Shown: positions 44,752 through 55,337 of the stretch, in pieces
How positions within the stretch are numbered: the stretch's first letter is position 1
Layout of the letters: each line of letters begins with the position of its first letter
From: Pseudomonas sp. K2I15
GTDB taxonomy: Bacteria > Pseudomonadota > Gammaproteobacteria > Pseudomonadales > Pseudomonadaceae
Reading direction: 5' to 3'
NCBI RefSeq assembly: GCF_002204795.1
Contig: NZ_NIXO01000008.1
Span: 85,995 to 149,994, forward strand
DNA length: 64,000 nucleotides
The notes under the pieces: model-generated
Database searches by the model: none
The model's input: only the letters and a program-made list of their open reading frames with translations
Told to the model about the DNA's origin: nothing
Translations under genes and position numbers: made by a program

Positions 44752-47700
44752 ATTACGCGGAGCTGCATTGCCTGTCCAACTTCAGTTTTCAGCGTGGCGC
44801 TTCCAGTGCCCGCGAGCTGTTTGAACGGGCGAAACAGCAGGGCTACGAGGCGCTGGCAATCACTGATGAGTGCACCTTGTCGGGCATCGTCCGCGCCTGG
44901 CAGGCCGCCAAGGAAGTCGGGTTGCCGCTGATTATCGGCAGCGAGATGCGTATCGAAAACGGCCCCAAGCTGGTGCTGCTGGTGGAAAATCTGGAGGGCT
45001 ATCAGCACCTGTGCCGACTGATCACCATCGCCCGTCGCCGAGCGGAAAAAGGTCACTACCGCCTGCTGCAGGAAGACTTCACATCAGTGCAAGGCCTGTT
45101 GGCGTTATGGATGGTCGAAGACACCGACACCCAGGCCCACATCCAATGGCTGCGCAGCACCTTCACCGACCGCCTGTGGCTGGCCGTGGAACTGCATTGC
45201 GGCCAGAACGATGCCCGCCACCTTGAGCAACGCCTGATCCTGGCCGCCAGCCTGCACCTGCCGGCGGTGGCCTGCGGCGATGTGCATATGCATGTGCGTG
45301 GCCGCCGTGCGTTGCAAGACACCATGACCGCGATCCGTCATCACGTCCCGGTGGCTGAGGCCGGCGCTCGGCTGCACCCTAATGGCGAACGCCACTTGCG
45401 CAGCCTGGACGCCTTGGCCGCGCTGTACCCGGCGCACTTGCTTGAAGAATCCCTGAACATCGCCCGGCGTTGCACCTTCGACCTGGGCCAGTTGCGCTAT
45501 CAATACCCGAGGGAACTGGTGCCCGAAGGGCAAACCCCGGAAACCTGGCTGCGCACCTTGACCGAGCAGGGCATCGCCCAGCGCTGGCCGCATGGCATCG
45601 ACGCCAAGACCCTGGAGCAGATCAACAATGAATTGGCGTTGATCACCGAGCTGGGCTACGAAAGCTACTTCCTCACCGTGCACGACATTGTGCGCTTCGC
45701 CCGCAGCCGGTCGATCCTGTGCCAGGGCCGCGGCTCGGCGGCCAACTCGGCGGTGTGTTTTGCCCTGGGCATCACCGAGATCAACCCGAGCCTGATGAAC
45801 ATGCTGTTCGAGCGTTTCCTGTCGCGCGAGCGCAACGAACCGCCCGACATCGACGTGGACTTCGAACACGAACGCCGCGAAGAAGTGCTGCAATACGTCT
45901 TCCAACGCTACGGCCGCACCCGCGCCGCGTTGACGGCCGTAGTCAGCAGCTACCACGGCGCCGGCGCGGTGCGCGACGTGGCCAAGGCCCTCGGGCTGCC
46001 GCCGGATCAGGTCAACGCCCTGGCCGACTGCTGCGGCCGCTGGAGCGACGAAGCGCCGCCCCTGGAACGCCTGCGCGAAGGCGGCTTCGACCCCGACAGC
46101 CCGGTGCTGCGCCGGGTGCTCGCCTTGACCCAACAACTGATCGGCTTCCCCCGGCACCTGTCCCAGCACCCCGGCGGTTTCGTGATTTCCGAACACCCGC
46201 TGGACACCCTGGTGCCAGTGGAAAATGCCGCCATGGCCGATCGCACCATCATCCAGTGGGACAAGGACGACCTCGACGCCGTGGGCCTGCTCAAGGTGGA
46301 TATCCTCGCGCTGGGCATGCTCAGTGCGATTCGCCGCTGCTTCGACCTGCTGCGTCGCCATCGCAATCAGGACCTGAGCCTGGCCTCAATACCCAAGGAA
46401 GACGCGGCAACCTACGCGATGATCAGCAAGGCCGACACCATCGGCGTGTTCCAGATCGAGTCGCGGGCGCAGATGTCGATGCTGCCAAGGCTCAAGCCAA
46501 AAACCTTTTATGACTTGGTGATCGAGGTCGCCATCGTCCGCCCCGGGCCGATCCAGGGCGGCATGGTGCACCCGTACCTGCGGCGGCGGAACAAGGAGGA
46601 AGCAACCACCTATCCATCGCCGGAGCTTGAAGCCGTGCTGGAGCGCACCCTGGGCATCCCGCTGTTCCAGGAGCAAGTGATGCAGATCGCCATGGTCGCC
46701 GCCGATTACAGCCCTGGCGAAGCCGACCAGTTGCGCCGCTCGATGGCCGCCTGGAAACGCCACGGCGGCCTCGAACCTCACCAACAACGCCTGCGCACCG
46801 GCATGCTGAAAAACGGCTACAGCGAAGCCTTTGCCGCGCAGATATTCGAGCAGATCAAGGGCTTTGGCAGCTACGGTTTTCCCGAGTCCCACGCCGCCAG
46901 TTTCGCCTTGCTGACCTACGCCAGTTGCTGGCTCAAATGCCACGAGCCGGCAGCCTTTGCCTGCGCCCTGATCAACAGTTGGCCCATGGGTTTCTACAGC
47001 CCGGACCAGATCCTGCAGGACGCTCGCCGCCATCATTTGCAGATACGCCCGGTGGACGTGCAGGCCAGTGACTGGGATTGCAGCCTTGAACCGATCGAAG
47101 GCCAGCAACCGGCAATCCGCATGGGCTTGCGGATGATCTCCGGGTTTCGCGAAGAGGATGGCCGGCGCATCGAAACGGCGCGCCAGGTCCGGGCATTTTT
47201 TGACATTGCCGACCTTGGCGAACGTGCGCGCCTGGACACCCGTGCCCAAGAGTTGCTGGCGGATGCCGGCGCCTTGCGCGGCCTGGCCGGGCATCGGCAC
47301 CGGGCGCGCTGGGAAGTGGCCGGTGTGCAGAAACAGCTGGGCCTGTTTGCCGGTGTGGCCAGCCCGGAAGAGGCGGTGGTGGAGCTGCCGCAACCGACGG
47401 TAGGCGAAGACCTGTATGCCGACTACGCCAGCGTCGGCACCACCTTGGGCCCACATCCGCTGGCGCTGTTGCGCGACGAACTGCGCGCGCGGCGCTGCCG
47501 CAGTTCCAAAGAGTTGTTGCTGGTTGAGCATGGACGCAATGTGAGCGTCGCCGGGCTGGTCACCGGTCGGCAACGCCCGGGCACGGCCAGCGGCGTCACC
47601 TTCGTCACCCTGGAAGATGAATTCGGCAATATCAACGTGGTGGTCTGGCGCGATCTGGCCGAGCGCCAACGCCAGGCGCTGGTGGGCTCGCGGTTGCTTA

Positions 47701-47816
47701 AAGTGGATGGGCGCTGGGAGGCAGTGGGGGAGGTTCGGCACCTGATCGCCGGGCGCTTGACCGACCTGACACCGCTGCTGTCAGGCATCAGTGTGCGCAG
47801 CCGGGACTTTCGCTGA
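44748..47816 (+). CDS. dnaE2: Error-prone DNA polymerase DnaE2 (ImuC)
   Basis: A 1022-residue C-family polymerase for mutagenic translesion synthesis. It has an N-terminal PHP domain (about 1-200; [20 protein letters not shown]), the palm with catalytic acids in [28 protein letters not shown] nearby, and [31 protein letters not shown]. The C-terminal OB fold is at about 910-985 ([34 protein letters not shown]). It is shorter than replicative DnaE (about 1160 residues), as expected. It is the last gene of the lexA2 cassette. Confidence 0.95.
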   Translation: MNYAELHCLSNFSFQRGASSARELFERAKQQGYEALAITDECTLSGIVRAWQAAKEVGLPLIIGSEMRIENGPKLVLLVENLEGYQHLCRLITIARRRAEKGHYRLLQEDFTSVQGLLALWMVEDTDTQAHIQWLRSTFTDRLWLAVELHCGQNDARHLEQRLILAASLHLPAVACGDVHMHVRGRRALQDTMTAIRHHVPVAEAGARLHPNGERHLRSLDALAALYPAHLLEESLNIARRCTFDLGQLRYQYPRELVPEGQTPETWLRTLTEQGIAQRWPHGIDAKTLEQINNELALITELGYESYFLTVHDIVRFARSRSILCQGRGSAANSAVCFALGITEINPSLMNMLFERFLSRERNEPPDIDVDFEHERREEVLQYVFQRYGRTRAALTAVVSSYHGAGAVRDVAKALGLPPDQVNALADCCGRWSDEAPPLERLREGGFDPDSPVLRRVLALTQQLIGFPRHLSQHPGGFVISEHPLDTLVPVENAAMADRTIIQWDKDDLDAVGLLKVDILALGMLSAIRRCFDLLRRHRNQDLSLASIPKEDAATYAMISKADTIGVFQIESRAQMSMLPRLKPKTFYDLVIEVAIVRPGPIQGGMVHPYLRRRNKEEATTYPSPELEAVLERTLGIPLFQEQVMQIAMVAADYSPGEADQLRRSMAAWKRHGGLEPHQQRLRTGMLKNGYSEAFAAQIFEQIKGFGSYGFPESHAASFALLTYASCWLKCHEPAAFACALINSWPMGFYSPDQILQDARRHHLQIRPVDVQASDWDCSLEPIEGQQPAIRMGLRMISGFREEDGRRIETARQVRAFFDIADLGERARLDTRAQELLADAGALRGLAGHRHRARWEVAGVQKQLGLFAGVASPEEAVVELPQPTVGEDLYADYASVGTTLGPHPLALLRDELRARRCRSSKELLLVEHGRNVSVAGLVTGRQRPGTASGVTFVTLEDEFGNINVVVWRDLAERQRQALVGSRLLKVDGRWEAVGEVRHLIAGRLTDLTPLLSGISVRSRDFR

Positions 47817-47929
47817 GCCGGCCCTTGCTCCTTCATGCCTGCTTAAGCAATATGCAATGAAACCAACCGCTGCAGCCAGGCTCAAAGTTTTCATCGCCGC
47901 CCACCTTTATCTTCCTATAGAGCCGACCG

Positions 47930-49642
47930 ATGCAGTTTTTATCCAATACCCATGGCTGTGAAGGCTGGGCTGGCGAAATGGCCCAGAGGATTCGTGCTTT
48001 CGATTGGTCCAACACCGACCTCGGTCCGATCGGTGCCTGGCCTTCGAGCCTGACCAGCGCCGTGCAGATGCTGCTGGCATCGCCGATGCCGATGGTGATG
48101 CTGTGGGGGCGTGACGGTTACATGATCTACAACGACAGCTACTCGGTGTTTGCCGGTGGGCGTCATCCCTATCTGTTGGGAACGCCGGTGGAGCTGGGTT
48201 GGCCGGAGGTCGCCGACTTCAATCGCAATGTCGTCAACACCTGCCTGGCCGGTGGTACCTTGTCTTATCGCAACCTGGCCTTGACGCTGTTGCGCAATGG
48301 CAGCCCGGAAGACGTGTGGATGGACCTGTATTACAGCCCCGTGGCCGGTGACGACCAGCGGCCGGCCGGGGTCCTGGCGATTGTGGTGGAGACCACCGAG
48401 CATATGATTTCCGAGCGCCTGCGCCAGGAACTCACCCACAACCTGGAACAGCGCGTGGCCGCCGAAGTGCAAGCCCGTTCCGCCGCCGAAGAGCAATTGC
48501 GCCAGTCGCAAAAACTCGAAGCCATCGGTGGCCTGACCGGCGGTGTGGCCCACGACTTCAACAACCTGCTGCAAGTGGTCGCCGGCAACCTGCACCTGCT
48601 GGCCCGGCATGAACCGGACAATGCCCAGGTGCAGCGCCGGGTCAGCGCCGCCATCGCAGCGGTGGAGCGCGGGGCCAAGCTGACCTCGCAACTGCTGGCA
48701 TTTGCCCGTCGCCAGCCGCTGTCGCCGGCGGTCTACAACCCACTGCGCATCTATGAAGGCCTGGGCGAACTGCTGCAGCGGGCGCTGGGGGAAACCATCC
48801 ACATTGATGTGCAACTGCCCCAGGATCCGTGGTGCATTAACGTCGACCGCAATCAACTGGAAAACGCACTGCTTAACCTGGCGATCAACGCCCGGGACGC
48901 CATGAAAGGCGAGGGCGTAATTCGGATTACCGGCGAAAATATCATCCTCAACCCCCCGGACTGTGCCGGCAAAAGCATCAGCCCCGGCGAGTATGTGCGC
49001 CTGGCCGTCACCGACAGCGGCGCCGGCATGTCACCGAAGATCATGGCGCGGGCGTTCGAACCGTTTTTCACCACCAAGCCGGATGGCCACGGCACCGGGC
49101 TAGGGTTGAGCATGGTGTTTGGGTTCGTGCGGCAAAGTGGCGGGCATGTCGAGGTGCAGAGCGAGGTGGGCAGCGGCACCGTGGTGCAGATGTATTTCCC
49201 GCGCAGCCTCGAAGAACCGCAAAGCCCCGAAGCGCCTGTCGACCTCACCGAACACAGCGGCGGCCAGGAGACGATCCTGGTGGTCGAGGACAACGAAGGC
49301 GTGCGCACGGCCGCAGTGGAATTACTCGAACAATCCGGCTACACCGTACTGATCGCCGAAGACGGTGACAGGGCCATGCTGATGCTGCGCGCCGGCCTGC
49401 AACCCGACCTGATTTTTACCGACGTGGTGATGCCGGGCCGGGTCAAAAGTACTGACCTCGCCGAATGGGCGCGCGAGCAAGTGCCGGCGGTAGCCGTGCT
49501 GTTCACCTCGGGGCACACCCGCGACATCCTCTCCAGCAACCATCTGCTGAGCGCCGACATACACCTGCTGAGCAAACCCTACAGCCCGGACGAACTGGCC
49601 CAACGGGTGCGCTCGGTGCTGACCTCCCGGATACTGCAATAA
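47930..49642 (+). CDS. Soluble PAS hybrid sensor histidine kinase
   Basis: A 570-residue cytoplasmic kinase with no membrane segment. A PAS-like domain lies at about 40-165 (MPMVMLWGRDGYMIYNDSYSVFAG), a coiled linker at about 165-195, HisKA with His208 in GGVAHDFNNLL, HATPase_c (about 300-430; NLAINARDAM, DSGAGMS, GTGLGLSMV) and a C-terminal receiver with Asp498 (FTDVVMPG). The acceptor response regulator is not nearby. It starts 113 bases after dnaE2 but is probably a separate unit. Such kinases often feed light, redox or general-stress networks; the signal is unknown. Confidence 0.9.
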   Translation: MQFLSNTHGCEGWAGEMAQRIRAFDWSNTDLGPIGAWPSSLTSAVQMLLASPMPMVMLWGRDGYMIYNDSYSVFAGGRHPYLLGTPVELGWPEVADFNRNVVNTCLAGGTLSYRNLALTLLRNGSPEDVWMDLYYSPVAGDDQRPAGVLAIVVETTEHMISERLRQELTHNLEQRVAAEVQARSAAEEQLRQSQKLEAIGGLTGGVAHDFNNLLQVVAGNLHLLARHEPDNAQVQRRVSAAIAAVERGAKLTSQLLAFARRQPLSPAVYNPLRIYEGLGELLQRALGETIHIDVQLPQDPWCINVDRNQLENALLNLAINARDAMKGEGVIRITGENIILNPPDCAGKSISPGEYVRLAVTDSGAGMSPKIMARAFEPFFTTKPDGHGTGLGLSMVFGFVRQSGGHVEVQSEVGSGTVVQMYFPRSLEEPQSPEAPVDLTEHSGGQETILVVEDNEGVRTAAVELLEQSGYTVLIAEDGDRAMLMLRAGLQPDLIFTDVVMPGRVKSTDLAEWAREQVPAVAVLFTSGHTRDILSSNHLLSADIHLLSKPYSPDELAQRVRSVLTSRILQ

Positions 49643-49798
49643 CCCTGTGGAATGGAGACCTAACAAGCAAAGCAAATCCAGTGTGGGAGCTGTCGAGCTT
49701 TAGCGAGGCTGCGATGGCGTCATTACTGCAAGCATCTATGTTGGCTGACCCGCCGCTGTCGCAGCCTCACAACAGCCCGCACACCAATAAGGTTGACC

Positions 49799-52327
49799 AT
49801 GACTTCCCAGCGCAACTTGCCCCCAGACATCTCACTCTCCACCCAACGCCCAGGCTTCGTCCGGGTGCGGGGTGCCCGGGAACACAACCTGCGCAACGTC
49901 GACGTGGACATCCCCCGCGACGCGCTCGTAGTGTTCACCGGCGTGTCAGGTTCCGGCAAATCCTCGCTGGCATTCTCCACCGTCTACGCCGAAGCCCAGC
50001 GCCGCTACTTCGAGTCCGTTGCACCCTACGCACGCCGGCTGATCGACCAGGTGGGCGTACCGGATGTCGACTCCATCGAAGGCCTGCCGCCCGCTGTGGC
50101 CCTGCAACAACAGCGAGGCACGCCCAGCACACGCTCCTCAGTGGGCAGCGTCACCACCTTATCCAGCCTGATCCGCATGCTCTACTCCCGCGCCGGCAGC
50201 TACCCGGCGGGGCAACCGATGCTGTACGCCGAAGACTTTTCCCCCAACCTGCCACAAGGCGCCTGCCCGCAATGCCACGGCCTGGGCCGCGTGTACGAAG
50301 TGACCGAAGCCCTGATGGTGCCCGATCCCTCCCTCACCATTCGCCAGCGCGCCGTAGCGTCCTGGCCGCTGGCGTGGCAAGGCCAGAACCAGCGCGACAT
50401 CCTCGTCACCCTCGGCTACGACGTCGACATCCCCTGGCGCGACCTGCCGAAAAAACAACGCGACTGGATCCTCTTCACCGAAGAAACCCCCACTGCACCG
50501 GTGTACGCCGGCTTCACGCCCGCACAAACCCGCGACGCCCTCAAACGCAAACTGGAACCGAGCTACCAGGGCACCTTCACCGGCGCCCGGCGCTACATCC
50601 TGCACACCTTCACCCACTCCCAAAGCGCCCTGATGAAAAAGCGCGTGTCGCAGTTCATGCAAGGCAGTCCATGCCCGTTGTGCGAGGGCAAGCGCCTGAA
50701 CAAGGCTGCGCTGTCGGTGAAATTTGCCGGCGTGGACATTGGTGAGTTATCGCAAATGTCGCTGCTGCAACTCGCCGAACTCCTGCGCCCGGTGGCCGAA
50801 GGGCAGGGCGATAAAAAGCTCTCCGTGGAAAAGCGCCTGGCCGCCCAACGCATCGCCCAGGATTTGCTCGAGCGCGTCAGCACCCTGACCGACCTCGGCC
50901 TGGGCTACCTGGCCCTGGAGCGCAGCACACCCACCTTATCCTCCGGCGAACTGCAACGCCTGCGCCTGGCCACGCAACTGGGTTCGCAATTGTTCGGCGT
51001 CATCTACGTACTGGACGAACCCTCCGCCGGCCTGCACCCCGCCGATGGCGAGGCCCTGTTCGCCGCCCTCGACCGCCTGAAGGCCGCTGGCAACTCCCTG
51101 TTCGTGGTGGAGCACGACCTGGAAACCATACGCCGCGCCGACTGGCTGATCGACGTCGGCCCCGCCGCCGGAGAGCACGGCGGGCAAGTGCTGTACAGCG
51201 GCCCACCCGAAGGCTTGGCACAGATCGAAGCGTCGCAAACCCGCGAATACCTGTTCGCCGAAAAGCGCCCGGTCAGCCAACCGCCGCGCCAACCCAGCGG
51301 CTGGCTGAGCCTGGAAGGCGTAACGCGCAACAACCTCAACGACCTGAGCGTGAGCTTTCCCCTGGGCTGCTTCACCGCCGTGACCGGCATCTCCGGCTCG
51401 GGCAAATCCAGCCTCGTCAGCCAGGCGCTGTTGGAGCTGGTAGGCGCAGGATTGGGCCGCGTGGTGGAAACCGAAGACGAACCCAGCCTGGAAGACGACA
51501 CCCCCCAAACCAGCGGCGGACGCATCAGCGGTGGGCTGGAGCATATCCGCCGCCTGGTGCAAGTGGACCAGAAACCCATTGGCCGCACGCCGCGCTCCAA
51601 TCTCGCGACCTACACCGGGCTGTTCGATAACGTGCGCAAACTGTTCGCCGCTACACCGGCGGCGAAAAAGCGTCATTACGATGCCGGGCAGTTCTCCTTC
51701 AACGTCGCCAAAGGGCGCTGCCCGAATTGCGAAGGTGAGGGTTGTGTCAGTGTTGAGTTGCTGTTCATGCCGAGTGTGTACGCGCCGTGCCCGACGTGCC
51801 ACGGGGCGCGGTACAACCCGCAAACGTTAGCGATCAAGTGGGAAGGATTGACCATCGCACAAGTGCTGGGGCTGACCGTTGAACAGGCCGTGGAGGTGTT
51901 TGCCGAGCAACCGGGTGTACTGCGATCGCTGCAAGTGCTGCGGGATATTGGGCTGGGCTATTTGCGCCTTGGGCAGCCGGCGACCGAGTTGTCGGGTGGG
52001 GAGGCGCAGCGGATCAAGCTGGCTACTGAGTTGCAACGTAATGCACGAGGCGCGACGTTGTATGTGCTGGATGAACCGACTACCGGGTTGCATCCTCGGG
52101 ATGTGGATCGGTTGTTGAGCCAGCTGAATCACCTGGTGGAGGCGGGGCATACGGTGATTGTGGTGGAGCATGAAATGCGCGTGGTGGCGCAGAGTGATTG
52201 GGTGATCGATATCGGGCCGGGGGCAGGGGATCGCGGGGGGAAGGTGGTGGTGAGTGGCACGCCGCAGAAAGTTGCGAAGAGCAAGAGCAGCCGGACGGCG
52301 CCGTTTTTGGGGCGGGAGTTGGGATAG
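49799..52327 (+). CDS. Short UvrA paralogue (UvrA2 class) ABC-ATPase
   Basis: An 842-residue DNA-repair type ABC ATPase with two full nucleotide-binding modules. These show Walker A GVSGSGKSS near 48 and GISGSGKSS near 530, and signatures LSSGELQRLRLATQ and LSGGEAQRIKLATEL. Zinc-finger cysteines are in CPQCHGLG, CPLCEGKR, CPNCEGEG and CPTCHGAR. Canonical UvrA is about 940 residues and binds UvrB through an inserted domain after the first Walker A; that insertion seems missing, which defines UvrA2. Such proteins are linked to resistance to DNA-binding drugs. The ATG at 49799 (AAGG upstream) is preferred over a TTG two codons earlier. Confidence 0.9.
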   Translation: MTSQRNLPPDISLSTQRPGFVRVRGAREHNLRNVDVDIPRDALVVFTGVSGSGKSSLAFSTVYAEAQRRYFESVAPYARRLIDQVGVPDVDSIEGLPPAVALQQQRGTPSTRSSVGSVTTLSSLIRMLYSRAGSYPAGQPMLYAEDFSPNLPQGACPQCHGLGRVYEVTEALMVPDPSLTIRQRAVASWPLAWQGQNQRDILVTLGYDVDIPWRDLPKKQRDWILFTEETPTAPVYAGFTPAQTRDALKRKLEPSYQGTFTGARRYILHTFTHSQSALMKKRVSQFMQGSPCPLCEGKRLNKAALSVKFAGVDIGELSQMSLLQLAELLRPVAEGQGDKKLSVEKRLAAQRIAQDLLERVSTLTDLGLGYLALERSTPTLSSGELQRLRLATQLGSQLFGVIYVLDEPSAGLHPADGEALFAALDRLKAAGNSLFVVEHDLETIRRADWLIDVGPAAGEHGGQVLYSGPPEGLAQIEASQTREYLFAEKRPVSQPPRQPSGWLSLEGVTRNNLNDLSVSFPLGCFTAVTGISGSGKSSLVSQALLELVGAGLGRVVETEDEPSLEDDTPQTSGGRISGGLEHIRRLVQVDQKPIGRTPRSNLATYTGLFDNVRKLFAATPAAKKRHYDAGQFSFNVAKGRCPNCEGEGCVSVELLFMPSVYAPCPTCHGARYNPQTLAIKWEGLTIAQVLGLTVEQAVEVFAEQPGVLRSLQVLRDIGLGYLRLGQPATELSGGEAQRIKLATELQRNARGATLYVLDEPTTGLHPRDVDRLLSQLNHLVEAGHTVIVVEHEMRVVAQSDWVIDIGPGAGDRGGKVVVSGTPQKVAKSKSSRTAPFLGRELG

Positions 52328-52333
52328 AAAAAT

Positions 52334-52374
52334 AGGGGTGATACCACAATTTAAATAATGATGGTCTGACCCCT
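52334..52374. repeat. AT-loop hairpin repeat, copy 1
   Basis: AGGGGT..ACCA pairs with TGGT..ACCCCT around an AT-rich loop (AATTTAAATAATGA). It is 7 bases after the uvrA2 stop and may act as its terminator. Related copies are at 52901 and 55298. Confidence 0.7.
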
Positions 52375-52474
52375 ATGAGTTTAGTTTCTATGAGTTTTGC
52401 ATAGGCGTTGACCGTGACGATTTGATGGGTGCTAATGCTATATAGGCACTAATATGATTTAAAGGGATTTAGTT

Positions 52475-52885
52475 ATGAGCATAATTGAAGATTTAAAGGT
52501 TAAATACCCCGGAGCCATTGCATGGCCATTTGGGGATGCTCCAGAAATGGCAGATGAGTTGGCTGAACTTGTTGCTAAAGGAATAAAGACAGCCGGGTGT
52601 AGCTCGCTTTCGTCATTCAAACATGAAGATGAATCACCGACTATTGGCGGTTACAGCATCATCCTCAATAGTAAGGGCGAGCCTGTATGTGTAATTAGAG
52701 TTATTTCGATGCGGATAATTCGTTACTGCGACGTAGATCAAGATCTTGCAACGAAGGAAGGCGAAGGTGATCTCAGCCTCAGGTACTGGATGCAGGGTCA
52801 TAAAGATTTTTTTCAAAGAGAGGGCTCGTTCGACGAGGCGATGGAACTTGTGGCAGAAGAGTTTGAGTTGGTGGAAGTATTATAA
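52475..52885 (+). CDS. ASCH-domain protein
   Basis: A 136-residue protein of the ASCH family (a PUA-like RNA-binding fold). The YPGAIAWPFGDAPEMADELAELVAKGIKTA start and the C-terminal EGEGDLSLRYWMQGHKDFFQRE match well-conserved family blocks, including the acidic end that in some members forms an amidohydrolase-type site (N4-acetylcytidine removal). The catalytic-type Lys in GIKTA is kept. Base composition is visibly lower in GC than the uvrA2 and imu genes, and the gene is bracketed by two copies of a hairpin repeat, suggesting transfer. Confidence 0.8.
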   Translation: MSIIEDLKVKYPGAIAWPFGDAPEMADELAELVAKGIKTAGCSSLSSFKHEDESPTIGGYSIILNSKGEPVCVIRVISMRIIRYCDVDQDLATKEGEGDLSLRYWMQGHKDFFQREGSFDEAMELVAEEFELVEVL

Positions 52886-52900
52886 AAGAGAATAGAAAAT

Positions 52901-52940
52901 AGGGGGAAGACCACATTTAAAACAACGGTGCTCTGACCCA
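52901..52940. repeat. AT-loop hairpin repeat, copy 2 (degenerate)
   Basis: AGGGGGAAGACCACATTTAA and TGCTCTGACCCA keep the order of copy 1 but with more mismatches. It follows the ASCH gene by 15 bases. Confidence 0.6.
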
Positions 52941-53068
52941 TTTCACTTGTATATAGGGTGTGAGTTGACCTCAGTCGGGGTTGTGCAGTGAGGGGGTTTT
53001 CTCCGTCAGCTTCCGGCCAGGAGCGCCTGCTAAACTGTTGACCTTTTCAGTTACCTGGAGGATCTCGT

Positions 53069-53557
53069 TTGAATCCGGAACTCATCATTTGTCCGCAGGA
53101 CGGTTCCATCCGAATTCAGCGAAATGAGTTCAGCATTGTGATCGATAACACCCTCACTGCAGATAGGGCAGTGGCGGTGCTGGCACCGTTCTCTCTGTCA
53201 GAACGGGATCACGGAAATGGCTACCAATGGCGCTCGTACAGCGGCGTCAGTATCAACGGTGTCCCAAGTTCTTTTGCGCTGTGTTTTTATGCCGGTCGTT
53301 TGATGGAGGTCCATTTAGGCTTATCTCCATCGAACGAGGCCACCAATAATGTGTGGCCTTCGCAAGAGTCAGTCGAGCGGGACGTCGATTTTCTCCGAGA
53401 CTCGTTGAGGCAACAGCTATCTCGGTCTTTCGAGAGCGGCACAGAGACGTTTCCATGGGGCAGCGCGTGGGTCACTTTTGATGCAAAGGCATTTTCGCTC
53501 AGCGCGGGAGTGAGATACCGACTGCCTGATACATCCGTTCAAGCAGAAAGGGGATAG
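53069..53557 (+). CDS. Hypothetical protein of the accessory pocket, 162 residues
   Basis: I do not recognise this protein. It is soluble, without signal peptide, and mixed in predicted strands and helices (IRIQRNEFSIVIDNTLTADRAV, SFALCFYAGRLMEVHLGLS, VERDVDFLRDSLRQQLSRSF). Its size and shape recall polymorphic-toxin immunity proteins, but no toxin is adjacent. The start is a TTG with a strong GGAGG seven bases upstream. GC is lower than in core genes. It is convergent with the MCP gene 27 bases later. Confidence 0.65.
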   Translation: MNPELIICPQDGSIRIQRNEFSIVIDNTLTADRAVAVLAPFSLSERDHGNGYQWRSYSGVSINGVPSSFALCFYAGRLMEVHLGLSPSNEATNNVWPSQESVERDVDFLRDSLRQQLSRSFESGTETFPWGSAWVTFDAKAFSLSAGVRYRLPDTSVQAERG

Positions 53558-53584
53558 ATTTATTTGATTAAAAATAGATCCACC

Positions 53585-55081
53585 TCACTGATGAAACCTG
53601 CGCCCCAGTGCATCCAACCGCACCGCAATCGGCGGCAACCGCTCACTGCTCCTGGCCAACGTCTCCACATCCTGCGCCGTACTCTGCGCAATGCTCTGTA
53701 CTGATTGCAGCCGTCCCACAATCTCCACATTCGCCGTGGATTGCTCGCGGGTAGTCGACACAATCCTTCCGTTCAACTGATCAATCTGCGAAATATCATT
53801 GCCCACCGCCCGCAGCATCTCCACCGCCAGCTGGCTGTCTTCCACGCAGCGCTCCACCCCTTGGCGGCTATCGTGCATGGCTTCAACCGCCTGCCGACTG
53901 CCGTGTTGCAAGCCTTCAATAATCGTCTTGATCTCCTGGGTAGACACCGCCGTGCGCTGCGCCAGGCTGCGTACCTCATCGGCGACCACGGCAAACCCGC
54001 GCCCTTGCTCACCCGCGCGGGCGGCTTCGATGGCGGCGTTGAGGGCCAGCAGGTTGGTCTGGTTGGCGATGCTGTTGATGACTTCCAGCACCGAGCCAAT
54101 TTGTTCGGCTTGCACCGCCAACCCTTGGACCGTCTCGTTGGTGCCGTGGAGGCGGGTGGCGAGCTGGGTGATTTCCTGTTGGGCGCGGCCGACGCTTTCC
54201 TGGCCGCGGATGATTTGCTGGCTGGCTTGACCCGCGTGTTCCACCGCATGTTCGACGTGTACGGCGATGTGGCTCATGGCGTCTTCCATGCGTTGCATAG
54301 AGCCGGTCATTTGCTCGATTTCCGCCAGTTGGTGGCGCGCGCCTTTTTCCAGGGTGCCGCTGGCGTGGGCCAGTTCCTGGCCGAGTTGGCCGAGGCCATG
54401 GGAGTCGCGGGCGACGCCGTCGATCAGGCCGGTGATCTGGGTTAGAAAGTGGTCGAAACGGGTGGCGAGGGAGACATGCACTTTTTCCGGGTTGCCCTTG
54501 GCTGCCTCAGCGCTGAACCGGGTGGTGACGGCCAGCATTTTTTCGAGCATCTCCTGGCTTTCTACCGCTTCTTTCTGGCTGTGCACCGCGAGATAGAGCA
54601 GGGCGACCGTCTCCATCACCACGTAGAAAGCGTGGACGAAAATCATGCTCCAGCCGCCGTGATGCTCCATCACAAACACCGGGAAGCCCTGGTGCTGCAA
54701 GGCATGGAACACCACGTGATGCACCGCGATAGTGACGGCGGCCACCAGGATAGGCAGCCAGTCACGGTAGAACGTCAGCACCGCCAGCAGCGCGAAGATA
54801 CCGAAGTGCGATTCGATGACGCCCTGTGCCTGGTTGATGTGCAATGCAGCCATGACCATCAGGCCAACGCCCAGCGCGCAGCGCATCAGGCGAGTGCCGC
54901 CGATGACGCGATAGGCCAGGGTAAGCACCACGCTGGTGCCGCCTCCTATGATGAGCGCTTGCAGCAGTGTGTCGTGCCAGAACGCCAGGCCGAGGGAGAA
55001 CAGCGTCATCAGCCAGATCAGGGCGAGCATGATGCGGTCGGCTTTGCGGTAGTGCTCGATGAAACGGGCTTGCGTAGGCAT
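53585..55081 (-). CDS. Methyl-accepting chemotaxis protein with integral-membrane sensor
   Basis: A 498-residue chemoreceptor. The N-terminus has about six hydrophobic segments (residues 17-175) and no large periplasmic domain, so sensing probably occurs in or near the membrane. It has His-rich stretches ([17 protein letters not shown]) that could bind a cofactor. There is no clear HAMP. The cytoplasmic signalling tip is complete: [43 protein letters not shown] (about 340-382), which contacts CheA/CheW. The stimulus is unknown. Confidence 0.92.
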   Translation of the reverse strand: MPTQARFIEHYRKADRIMLALIWLMTLFSLGLAFWHDTLLQALIIGGGTSVVLTLAYRVIGGTRLMRCALGVGLMVMAALHINQAQGVIESHFGIFALLAVLTFYRDWLPILVAAVTIAVHHVVFHALQHQGFPVFVMEHHGGWSMIFVHAFYVVMETVALLYLAVHSQKEAVESQEMLEKMLAVTTRFSAEAAKGNPEKVHVSLATRFDHFLTQITGLIDGVARDSHGLGQLGQELAHASGTLEKGARHQLAEIEQMTGSMQRMEDAMSHIAVHVEHAVEHAGQASQQIIRGQESVGRAQQEITQLATRLHGTNETVQGLAVQAEQIGSVLEVINSIANQTNLLALNAAIEAARAGEQGRGFAVVADEVRSLAQRTAVSTQEIKTIIEGLQHGSRQAVEAMHDSRQGVERCVEDSQLAVEMLRAVGNDISQIDQLNGRIVSTTREQSTANVEIVGRLQSVQSIAQSTAQDVETLARSSERLPPIAVRLDALGRRFHQ

Positions 55082-55297
55082 TCACTCGTACTCCATGTGG
55101 ACTGGCCCCAGGATCAAGCAAGCATGCGACGTGCCACACGGGCATGCGGGGAGCGAATCGGGTGTAGGGGAGCGGGGATTGATTGATGCCAGGAGGTTAT
55201 CGGCATGGTTGGGAGGGGCTTTAGGTTAGGGGAGGGGAAAAGCAGCTGTTGGCTGTTGTTGGAGTAGGTCCGTCCCGCTGATTGTGGGAAAAATAGA

Positions 55298-55330
55298 GGC
55301 AGGCCACATTTGAAATAATGGTGGCCTGCC
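55298..55330. repeat. AT-loop hairpin repeat, copy 3
   Basis: GGCAGGCCAC and GTGGCCTGCC form a perfect 10-bp stem around ATTTGAAATAATG. It sits where the broken GST gene loses similarity to its family, so it may mark the breakpoint. The rest of the gap 55082-55297 shows nothing. Confidence 0.7.
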
Positions 55331-55337
55331 CGTTGGT

